NCBI GenBank assembly: GCA_947625455.1
Contig: CANQOJ010000155.1
Location: forward strand, 1-5,416
Direction: 5' to 3'
Length of the DNA stretch: 5,416 nt
Source of the DNA: an uncultured Clostridia bacterium
Lineage (GTDB): Bacteria; Bacillota; Clostridia; Oscillospirales; Ruminococcaceae
Positions 1 through 5,366 of the stretch are shown here, piece after piece (positions within the stretch are counted from its first letter, which is position 1; each line of letters opens with the position of its first letter). The notes beneath the pieces were generated by a model. The model saw only the letters and a list, made by a program, of their open reading frames with translations. It was not told the DNA's origin and made no database searches. Made by a program: the position numbers and the translations under genes.

Positions 1-1080
1 GAATATGAGCAACAGGGCGCGACATTTTCCGCTATGACAAGCGCTCTTATCATAGGTATCGGAACAGTTGTCATATTCCTTATCGCGGGGCTTATTATCG
101 CAAGTATCCACAGCGGCATTAAATGCAAGTTTACCGCGACAGAGGAGAAGTTTGTAGTTACTGTCGGCGGGGATACTCATGTTATAAACTACAACGAAGT
201 GCAGTCAATAGTATTTATTCCCCGCTACTTTTTCGGCAAAATCAAGGGCTACGACGTTGACATAACAATCGCCAACAAAGTACAGCAATACGGCGTTTGT
301 TTCCGCGGGCAATACCAGTCCGAAAAAACTACGCCTTATTATATCATCAAAGACAGGCTTGAAATTATCGAGCGCCGCCGCAGTGACGAAGCCGCGCTTT
401 ATGCCCAGCAGAAAATGGGTACGGATAAGCCCGTTAGCCAAAACGAGATAGACCGCGCGCGCCTGCGCAAAAAACATTCGGACGACATCTTCCCGCCTAA
501 TTACAACAACACCGCGCCGCAGCCTGAAGAAAAGCAGACCATGAACAGCGTTGTACCGAAGAAATCTCACGTTCAAAATGTTCAAACGCAGGATACATTC
601 AAACAATCGGGAACTTCATCAATGCGTATGCCCGAACTTAAAGCCACCGCACGGCACAAAACCGTTGCGCAAAAACCTGCCGAAAACGCCGGAAACTTCT
701 CAATGAACGAAATAACTCCTATAAACAAGCGTCCCTCGGCTAATATGTTCAAGAGCGAAGATGACATGAATATCGAAACAAATGAAACCGAAACGATTGT
801 TTCGGAATACAATCTTGATGAACCGCTGCTTGATAATCTTCCCGAAGATGAAAATGTGGCTGATGATTTTCTGATAACCGCGAATAATTTTGATGATGAT
901 TTTGATGAAGTGGGAGAGGATTTTCTTGTCACGGCAAGCAAACCCGATGATTTGGAAGAAGATGTATATGAAAACACACCCGTGACTGCGGAAGAAAGCG
1001 TTGTTGAAAGCAAAAGCGAAGAAGAAGATGATGATAACGAACAATCTTCGCTTGAATTAAAAAAAAACAAGATGAAATAG
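1..1080 (+). CDS. Membrane-anchored PH-like domain protein with acidic disordered tail (5' partial)
   Basis: I do not recognise this as a named gene. The frame is open to the window edge: eleven codons precede the first ATG at 34, and that ATG has no Shine-Dalgarno, so the gene very probably starts upstream. Counting from that ATG, residues 4-25 are a transmembrane segment. Residues 29-112 are a beta-rich module (from IKCKFTATEEKF to DRLEIIE) that lines up loosely with the modules of the next two genes and is the most divergent copy. Residues 113-240 are polar and probably disordered. Residues 240-340 are strongly acidic, with three degenerate 18-residue repeats (DDFLITA, EDFLVTA, NTPVTA). 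It is probably an inner-membrane protein with a cytosolic tail. The frame stops (TAG) ten bases after a run of nine A, and the -1 frame continues into the next gene, so this may be the N-terminal part of a longer protein. The PH-like assignment is by pattern only. Confidence 0.75.
   Translation, partial: EYEQQGATFSAMTSALIIGIGTVVIFLIAGLIIASIHSGIKCKFTATEEKFVVTVGGDTHVINYNEVQSIVFIPRYFFGKIKGYDVDITIANKVQQYGVCFRGQYQSEKTTPYYIIKDRLEIIERRRSDEAALYAQQKMGTDKPVSQNEIDRARLRKKHSDDIFPPNYNNTAPQPEEKQTMNSVVPKKSHVQNVQTQDTFKQSGTSSMRMPELKATARHKTVAQKPAENAGNFSMNEITPINKRPSANMFKSEDDMNIETNETETIVSEYNLDEPLLDNLPEDENVADDFLITANNFDDDFDEVGEDFLVTASKPDDLEEDVYENTPVTAEESVVESKSEEEDDDNEQSSLELKKNKMK
1059..1068 (+). other. Candidate -1 frameshift / transcriptional slippage site (A9C)
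   Basis: Nine A followed by C. In the zero frame the codons are tta aaa aaa aac aag atg aaa tag. Two slippery heptamers are therefore in the correct phase: A_AAA_AAA (1059-1065) and A_AAA_AAC (1062-1068). A -1 slip moves reading into the frame of the downstream gene, which is open from 1056 to 2162. One extra A added by RNA polymerase would do the same. The sequence shows the phase and the open frame. That A-runs of this length cause polymerase slippage and ribosomal frameshifting is known from bacterial dnaX genes. That it happens here is inference. A single-base error or mutation in the homopolymer is the main alternative. Confidence 0.55.
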
Positions 1081-1130
1081 CCCTGAGAGAAAAGAAAATT
1101 TACGAACGCACCGTTATAGGTCAGGGAGAA

Positions 1131-2141
1131 GTGCGCCGCGCTTTCTCGAAAAAGCAGACCGCGCTTCTTATGATACCCGTTGTTATACTCGTTTTATATC
1201 TGCTGTTTTGTGCGGTCATTATAGTAGGGGCGCAGATAAGCGATCCTGCTTATATCGGGAATTTACTGATGTCGCTTGTGGTTGATCCGACAAATTTAAT
1301 AGTCATGCTCTTTTTGCCGTTTGCGGCATTGATTGTGCTGGTTAACGTGATACTCAACGGCTATGCCTGCCGTTACAGGGCAAACAACCTTGAATTTCTT
1401 ATCTACCGCAAGGGCAAAGCGGTTTTGAACCTTTTATATAAAGACGCGGTGAGCGTTGAATACAAGCCGATGAAATTCCTGTGGTTCAATCAAGGGTTTC
1501 ATGTCATCATCAAAATGAAGAAATACACTCTTGATTTCGACTATGTTGAAACTTCATTCCGACAACGTCAGCACCCCGAAAACTTCCCGTTTGAAATCAT
1601 CAAGAAGAAAATCGAAGAACTAAACCACGGCAAAATTCCTGCTGCCGAACAGCGTGAACTTACCGCGCAGGGAACAATGCGCTGTGCGTATCAAAAGAAA
1701 ACCGCCGTGCTTCTGATGATACCCGTTGTAATCCTCGCCGTATACCTCTTAGTAATGACATACCTTATCATTGATTCAGTTATAAGAGGCGGGGCTAATT
1801 ACTTTGGTCTTGCGTTTATGTGGACGCTGATATACATTCTGCCCGAAGCGGTTTTTGAAATACTTTTGTTCAAGTACATCATAAGGGGATATGACTGCCG
1901 CTATAAAGCCAATGAAACCGAGTTTACGGTTTCAAGAAAAAGCGACATCATAATGCGTGTTTTATTTAAAGACGCAATAAGCGTCGAATATAAACCGATG
2001 AAATTCCTGTGGGTTGAACAAGGTTTGCACGTTATCATTAAAACCACAAACGGCACATACAACTTCGATTATGTCGTACCCTCGCGCAGGTTTTTGCATG
2101 AACACGGGGATTTGCCGTTTGAGATAATACGAAATAAAGGT
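1131..2141 (+). repeat. Intragenic tandem duplication of a ~176-182 codon module
   Basis: The coding sequence holds two copies of the same module. LLMIPVVIL recurs 182 codons apart and KDA[VI]SVEYKPMKFLW recurs 176 codons apart (DNA offset 528 bp, for example 1441 and 1969). Protein identity is high in the module core, and an 18-base stretch (ccgatgaaattcctgtgg) is identical in both copies. The loop between the two membrane segments and the last part of each copy differ in sequence and length. This is a true duplication but not a very recent one, since most third codon positions have changed. Confidence 0.85.
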
Positions 2142-2162
2142 CAGACTGACGGGAAAACCTGA
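1131..2162 (+). CDS. Tandem-duplicated membrane protein with two TM-pair plus PH-like modules
   Basis: Function unknown. Numbering from the GTG at 1131, the protein is an internal duplication. Copy A has transmembrane segments at 11-34 and 54-77 and a soluble module at 79-160. Copy B has transmembrane segments at 192-215 and 225-250 and a module at 254-334. Both modules share a C-R-Y-[RK]-A-N start, KDA[VI]SVEYKPMKFLW in the middle, FDYV, and [PL]PFEII or FPFEII near the end. The order of strands suggests a bacterial PH-like fold facing the cytosol, but this is tentative. The GTG is a poor start: the purine-rich AGGGAG lies only 2 bases before it. The frame is open back to 1056. The upstream codons encode YERTVIGQGE, which aligns without gaps to the start of copy B (EQRELTAQGT). 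The true N-terminus is therefore probably fused to the preceding frame by a shift near 1068. The gene lies 50 bp from the next start on the same strand and is probably co-transcribed. Confidence 0.8.
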   Translation: MRRAFSKKQTALLMIPVVILVLYLLFCAVIIVGAQISDPAYIGNLLMSLVVDPTNLIVMLFLPFAALIVLVNVILNGYACRYRANNLEFLIYRKGKAVLNLLYKDAVSVEYKPMKFLWFNQGFHVIIKMKKYTLDFDYVETSFRQRQHPENFPFEIIKKKIEELNHGKIPAAEQRELTAQGTMRCAYQKKTAVLLMIPVVILAVYLLVMTYLIIDSVIRGGANYFGLAFMWTLIYILPEAVFEILLFKYIIRGYDCRYKANETEFTVSRKSDIIMRVLFKDAISVEYKPMKFLWVEQGLHVIIKTTNGTYNFDYVVPSRRFLHEHGDLPFEIIRNKGQTDGKT

Positions 2163-2186
2163 CGCTAACAGCGCAGATGAGGTTTT
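2154..2186 (+). other. Hairpin over the stop codon of the tandem-module gene, possible weak attenuator
   Basis: AAAACCT (2154-2160) is perfectly complementary to AGGTTTT (2180-2186), and inside it CGCT (2163-2166) pairs with AGCG (2170-2173) around a 3-base loop. An alternative shorter stem, CTG-a-CGCT/AGCG-CAG (2159-2176), leaves TTTT about 6 bases downstream. The stop codon TGA lies in the structure. It is not a convincing intrinsic terminator, because the T-run is short and belongs to the stem. It could modulate read-through or translation of the next gene, whose ribosome binding site begins 15 bases later. Confidence 0.3.
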
Positions 2187-2201
2187 ATCGGCAGTCTGAA
2201 T

Positions 2202-2207
2202 AGGTGA
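2202..2207 (+). promoter_or_regulatory. Ribosome binding site deciding the start at 2213
   Basis: AGGTGA lies 5 bases before the ATG at 2213, an ordinary spacing. The alternative in-frame GTG at 2204 lies inside this motif and has no Shine-Dalgarno of its own, so ATG 2213 is preferred. Confidence 0.6.
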
Positions 2208-2212
2208 ACATA

Positions 2213-3187
2213 ATGCCGATTGACCTTGACAAGCCGATAAATTCAAAGCTTGATATTGCCGAAAATGACGTTGCGCCCGTTTCGGATTTGGAAATGAACG
2301 ACCTGCCGTTTTCGGATATAACGTCAAATGATGAACCGAAAGACGAAAAACCGTCATTCTTGAAACCTCTTAAAAGAGGAGTAAATCTGAAAAAGCGCGT
2401 AAAACATTCGCAAATGCCTGCGGTAAGAGCGGAAAAAATCACCGAGCAACCCGCCGAAACACCCGCGAAAGTCAATCTCGGAAAGCGCAGAAAAGCAACT
2501 CAAATGCCTGCGGTAAGAGCGGAAGAAATCACCGAGCAATCAGCCGAAACTCCCGCAAAAGTCAATCTCGGAAAGCGCAGAAAAGCAACTCAAATGCCCG
2601 CTGTTCGCTCAGACGGCTTGCAAGAACCCGTTATTCCGTGGAAAAGCGCGCCCGCAGACCCCTCAAACGCAATTCCTCCGCAAAAGCTGAACTGCGGAAA
2701 AGGAATGATAAACCTCGCTTTTTCCGACAAACAGACCGCCATAAGGCTTACTGTTGCGGCGATAATCACGTTGTTTCTGACATGGCTGTTTTACAGGTTT
2801 ATGATATTTCTTGACCCCGACGAATTTTTCGAGTTGATTTTTGTCGTTATAGTATTCGCGGTGATAGTTTTCAACATCGGTTTCAGAATTGTCAGATCAG
2901 GCGAACACTGGTACTATGAAGCCACAGGCAGAGAGATCATATTTTCCCGAAAAGGGCGCGCGTCTTACATCATCTTCTACAAGGACGTTATGAGCGTAAG
3001 CTATGTGCCGTACAAGTTTTTAAGCCTGTTCAATTCGGGATATACCGTGACGATAATCGCAAACGGCGAGCGCATTGAGTTCAATTATGTATTCCCCAAC
3101 CCCGAAAGGAAGCTGGATTTTGAGGACACGCCGTTTGAAATTATCGTCAATCGCATAAATCAACTAGGTCTTGATGAAACCGATTAG
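2213..3187 (+). CDS. Basic-repeat, TM-pair and PH-like module protein
   Basis: Function unknown. The protein has 324 residues from ATG 2213 (327 from the GTG at 2204; positions below use the GTG numbering). Residues 1-59 are polar and acidic. Residues 60-135 are two and a half copies of a 30-residue basic repeat, VNL[GK]KR.K.[ST]QMPAVR...ITEQ.AETPAK. Residues 136-165 are a Pro-rich linker. GKGMINLAFSDKQTA (165-179) matches the pre-membrane motif GQGEVRRAFSKKQTA of the upstream gene without gaps. Transmembrane segments follow at about 180-203 and 209-230. Residues 234-318 are the soluble module (HWYYEATGREIIFSRKG, FYKDVMSVSYVPYKFLSLF, FNYVFP, TPFEII). It is a clear paralogue of the two modules upstream, with N-terminus and module probably cytosolic. 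The PH-like fold is a guess from strand order. Its last 4 bp overlap the stop codon of the convergent aminotransferase. Confidence 0.8.
   Translation: MPIDLDKPINSKLDIAENDVAPVSDLEMNDLPFSDITSNDEPKDEKPSFLKPLKRGVNLKKRVKHSQMPAVRAEKITEQPAETPAKVNLGKRRKATQMPAVRAEEITEQSAETPAKVNLGKRRKATQMPAVRSDGLQEPVIPWKSAPADPSNAIPPQKLNCGKGMINLAFSDKQTAIRLTVAAIITLFLTWLFYRFMIFLDPDEFFELIFVVIVFAVIVFNIGFRIVRSGEHWYYEATGREIIFSRKGRASYIIFYKDVMSVSYVPYKFLSLFNSGYTVTIIANGERIEFNYVFPNPERKLDFEDTPFEIIVNRINQLGLDETD
2381..2608 (+). repeat. 90-bp in-frame tandem repeat (about 2.5 copies)
   Basis: Units start at 2381, 2471 and 2561 (the third is a 48-bp partial), exactly 30 codons apart. The second and third units are identical for 38 bases from their starts (2471-2508 and 2561-2598), including silent positions, so this expansion is recent. 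The first unit is older and more diverged (VNLKKRVKHSQMP against VNLGKRRKATQMP). Each unit has a basic cluster, then Ser or Thr followed by Gln-Met-Pro, then an acidic ITEQ.AETPA segment. Confidence 0.9.
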
Positions 3188-4461
3188 CCCGCAATTTTCT
3201 CCAGATATGCAAGCCTTACGCAGACGCAGAACAGTTCCATAGCCTTTCTGAGGTCGTCAACCGACGGATATGTCGGAGCAATTCTGATATTGCTGTCCTT
3301 TGGATCTTTTCCGTAGGGATATGTTGCGCCCGCGTTTGTCATAACAACACCCGCGTCCTTTGCAAGTGCGACAATTCTCTTAGCACAGCCCTCCGGCGCG
3401 TTGAACGAGATGAAATAACCGCCCTTGGGGTTGGTCCACTCGCCTATTCCGAGAGGTGCAAGTTCCTTTTCGAGAATGTACTTTACAACTTCAAACTTTG
3501 GTCTTATGATTGCGGCGTGCGCTTTCATATGCTTTTCAATGCCCTCAAAGTTCTTGAAATACTTAACATGGCGTAACTGATTAAGCTTGTCGAAGCCTAT
3601 GGTCTGGTACGCCATCTGGCTTTTTATAAGTTCAATGTTAGCTTTGGACGCGCAGATAACCGCAAGACCGCCGCCGGGGAAAGAGATTTTTGATGTTGAC
3701 GAAAACTCGAAAACCATATCGGGATTTCCCGCTTTTTCGCACTCGCGGATAATGTTCAGGATTTTATCACGGTCGTCGTCATAGAGGTGATGAACGCTGT
3801 AGGCATTGTCCCAGAAAATGCGGAAATCCTTCGCCTTGGGCTTTAAGTTTGCAAAACGGCGGACAACTTCGTCAGAATATGAAATGCCCGTGGGATTTGA
3901 ATACATAGGCACGCACCATACGCCCTTTATTGTCTCGTCCTCCGCAACAAGCTTTTCAATCATGTCCATATCGGGACCGTCCTCTTTATAAGGCACGGTA
4001 ATCATTTCAATTCCGAGCGCCTCGCACATTGCGAAATGTCTGTCATAACCCGGCGCGGGGCAGAGGAATTTCACCTTGTCGTATTTGCACCAGGGCTTTT
4101 CGCTGTGAAGTACGCCGAGCTGCATTGCTCTTATAATGGTATCGTACATCATTTGCAGAGAAGAGTTTCCGCCGACAATAACCTCGTCCTCTTTAACGCC
4201 GAGCATTTCCATAAACAGCTCCTTTGCTTCGGGAATGCCGTCAAGAACGCCGTACGAACGGCAATCCGCACCGCTTTTTGACTTATAGTCTCCGTCAAGA
4301 CAATGCAGCAGCATATTTATCGACAAATCAAGCTGTTCCGGCGCGGGCACGCCTCTTGCCATAGTGAGTTTTAACCCTTGGCGTTTGAAATCGTCATAGG
4401 CTTTCTGAACCTTTTCTTTTTCGGCAGTAAGCTGTTCTTTGTTCATTTCGCTGTATTTCAT
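3184..4461 (-). CDS. PLP-dependent class I aminotransferase, MocR-type / aspartate aminotransferase subgroup Ic-like
   Basis: It is a 425-residue enzyme of fold type I, complete in length for this group. It probably transfers an amino group from aspartate or a similar amino acid to 2-oxoglutarate in the cytosol. Visible motifs: GGNSSLQMMYD (98-107) for the cofactor phosphate region; NPTG (189-192); FWDNAY (216-221), where D218 should contact the pyridine nitrogen and Y221 the 3' oxygen; SSTSK (254-258), where K258 is the Schiff-base lysine, followed by ISFPGGG; and NIRIAPT (391-397), where R393 should bind the substrate carboxylate. The motif set (LCPAPGYDRHF, MYSNPTGISYS, FEFSSTSKISFPGGG) fits the family often annotated as MocR-like or alanine-glyoxylate aminotransferase, which includes the Corynebacterium aspartate aminotransferase. 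Start: ATG at 4461 has AGAGG 8 bases upstream and a promoter at 4499-4527. The longer frame back to 4569 begins upstream of that promoter and is not used. The substrate is not fixed by the sequence. Confidence 0.93.
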   Translation of the reverse strand: MKYSEMNKEQLTAEKEKVQKAYDDFKRQGLKLTMARGVPAPEQLDLSINMLLHCLDGDYKSKSGADCRSYGVLDGIPEAKELFMEMLGVKEDEVIVGGNSSLQMMYDTIIRAMQLGVLHSEKPWCKYDKVKFLCPAPGYDRHFAMCEALGIEMITVPYKEDGPDMDMIEKLVAEDETIKGVWCVPMYSNPTGISYSDEVVRRFANLKPKAKDFRIFWDNAYSVHHLYDDDRDKILNIIRECEKAGNPDMVFEFSSTSKISFPGGGLAVICASKANIELIKSQMAYQTIGFDKLNQLRHVKYFKNFEGIEKHMKAHAAIIRPKFEVVKYILEKELAPLGIGEWTNPKGGYFISFNAPEGCAKRIVALAKDAGVVMTNAGATYPYGKDPKDSNIRIAPTYPSVDDLRKAMELFCVCVRLAYLEKIAG

Positions 4462-4498
4462 AAATTGACCTCTCTTTCGTCGCTTTTTAACCAAAGTA

Positions 4499-4527
4499 AT
4501 TATACCACAACCGCATAACGTTTGCAA
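4499..4527 (-). promoter_or_regulatory. Sigma-A promoter of the aminotransferase
   Basis: On the minus strand, TTGCAA (4527-4522), a 17-base spacer and TATAAT (4504-4499) with a TGG extension just before the -10. Transcription would start near 4492, giving a leader of about 30 bases. This supports the start codon at 4461. Confidence 0.8.
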
Positions 4528-4565
4528 GTGGTTTTTCAAAATCTTGCAAAAATTCGTCAAAATAA

Positions 4566-4598
4566 GCAAAAAACCGCAGATTTTTCCCGTCTGCGGTT
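4566..4598 (-). terminator. Intrinsic terminator downstream of smpB
   Basis: Read on the minus strand, AACCGCAGA (4598-4590) and TCTGCGGTT (4580-4572) form a perfect 9-bp stem around a 9-base loop (CGGGAAAAA). The 3' arm runs into six T in total, then GC. It stops transcription coming from smpB before the aminotransferase promoter. It lies about 146 bp past the smpB stop, which is far for a dedicated terminator. Confidence 0.85.
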
Positions 4599-4624
4599 AA
4601 ATATTATACAAATTTGCCGTCATT

Positions 4625-4682
4625 AGAGGTAAGATATTAGCGCATTATCCTCTTTCGTCGGATAACGCTGTAAGAGGTAAGA
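4625..4682 (+). repeat. Direct repeat AGAGGTAAGA flanking an imperfect hairpin
   Basis: AGAGGTAAGA occurs at 4625-4634 and again at 4673-4682. Between them GCATTATCC (4642-4650) and GGATAACGC (4660-4668) form a stem with one mismatch around a 9-base loop. CCTCT (4649-4653) could alternatively pair with the AGAGG of either repeat. The same heptamer-type sequence recurs in the opposite orientation upstream of smpB. This stretch sits between smpB and its terminator and contains no gene that I can support. It may be a small intergenic repeat element; its family is unknown to me. Confidence 0.55.
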
Positions 4683-4743
4683 AATTTGGTCTGTTGCATC
4701 TTTTATACTTATAATGTTGTTTGAGTCGGAAGTCGGGCGAGTT

Positions 4744-5202
4744 TTATTTTCTGTTTTTCTCTTTCATTGCGCGGTCAATTTCACGCATGGCGTCGCGCTT
4801 CGCGGCAGAATCGCGCTTGTCGTGAAGCTGTTTGCCCTTGCATAGTCCGACCTGAACTTTTACTCTGCTGTCCTTGAAGTACATTGATATAGGTATAAGG
4901 GTATAACCGCCCTGTTTGACCTGTCCGTATAGCTTCATAATCTCCTTTTTGTGCATTAGAAGCCTGCGGACGCGGTAGGGATCGCGGTTGAAGATATTGC
5001 CTTTTTCGTATGGGGCAATATGCATTCCGCGGATAAACATCTCGCCGTTGTCGACCGATATCCACGAATCCTTTAAATTCACGCCGCCCGAACGGATTGA
5101 CTTGACTTCCGTTCCAAAAAGCTCAATCCCCGCCTCGTAGCTTTCAAGGATAAAATATTCATGCCGTGCCTGACGGTTTTCCGTTATTGTTTTTGTGTTC
5201 AT
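4744..5202 (-). CDS. smpB: SmpB, SsrA (tmRNA)-binding protein
   Basis: SmpB binds tmRNA and brings it to ribosomes stalled on mRNAs without a stop codon, where trans-translation tags the nascent peptide and frees the ribosome. The protein has 152 residues, the usual length. Family motifs are all present: NRQARHEYFILE.YEAGI.L (9-28), GTEVKSIRSG (30-39), HIAPYEKGN (61-69), DPYRVRRLLMHKKEI (74-88), and GLCKGKQLHDKRD (119-131), followed by a basic tail AAKRDAMREIDRAMKEKNRK (133-152) that in known SmpB forms a helix in the empty mRNA channel. The start ATG at 5202 has AGAGG 5 bases upstream. Longer in-frame starts lie at 5217 and 5289, but the latter is upstream of the promoter and SmpB proteins normally begin near here. 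The gene is monocistronic between its own promoter and the terminator at 4566-4598. The ssrA gene is not in the window. Confidence 0.97.
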   Translation of the reverse strand: MNTKTITENRQARHEYFILESYEAGIELFGTEVKSIRSGGVNLKDSWISVDNGEMFIRGMHIAPYEKGNIFNRDPYRVRRLLMHKKEIMKLYGQVKQGGYTLIPISMYFKDSRVKVQVGLCKGKQLHDKRDSAAKRDAMREIDRAMKEKNRK

Positions 5203-5254
5203 ATATTCCTCTTTCATTGCTAATGTTGACTGAAATCTGTACGGTTCCTTTTTC

Positions 5255-5283
5255 ATTATAGCGTAAAAGGCGGGTGTTGTCAA
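5255..5283 (-). promoter_or_regulatory. Consensus sigma-A promoter of smpB
   Basis: On the minus strand, TTGACA (5283-5278), a 17-base spacer and TATAAT (5260-5255): a perfect match to the housekeeping consensus in both hexamers. Transcription would start near 5248, giving a leader of about 46 bases before the ATG at 5202. This implies strong constitutive expression. Confidence 0.9.
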
Positions 5284-5345
5284 GGGCACATCTGTCGAAA
5301 CAAAGCGATGATGACCACTATAAATGATGTAATAGGCAAGGACTT

Positions 5346-5366
5346 CTTACCTCTTACCTCTTACCT
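5346..5366 (-). repeat. Heptanucleotide tandem repeat (AGGTAAG)3
   Basis: CTTACCT is repeated three times on the plus strand (AGGTAAG on the minus strand) and is followed by CTAAT. Read on the minus strand the block is ATTAGAGGTAAG followed by more heptamers, and it shares ATTAGAGGTAAGA with 4622-4634 on the plus strand, on the other side of smpB. The surrounding 5284-5416 stretch shows no gene that I can support. Confidence 0.8.

Noticed and set aside
788..805. Perfect 7-bp inverted repeat CCGAAAC/GTTTCGG with a 4-base loop
   Set aside because: It lies inside a coding frame, has no T-run, and no partner site or spacing suggests an operator or terminator.
582..1070. 162-codon minus-strand frame rich in Ser
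   Set aside because: It is the antisense of an acidic, Asp/Glu-rich coding region; the Ser-rich, low-complexity product is a typical shadow of it.
4462..4569. 36-codon N-terminal extension of the aminotransferase frame
   Set aside because: It starts upstream of a good promoter (4499-4527) whose transcript would not contain it, has no ribosome binding site, and the family begins near the ATG at 4461.
4599..4625. TATAAT on the minus strand just before the smpB terminator
   Set aside because: There is no acceptable -35 at 16-18 bases, and any transcript would end at once in the terminator hairpin.
4686..4715. TTGGTC ... TATAAT on the plus strand after smpB
   Set aside because: The -35 is poor and no plus-strand gene follows; AT-rich intergenic DNA gives such matches by chance.
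5203..5289. 29-codon N-terminal extension of SmpB
   Set aside because: The extension spans the consensus promoter and is not found in SmpB proteins; ATG 5202 has a good ribosome binding site.
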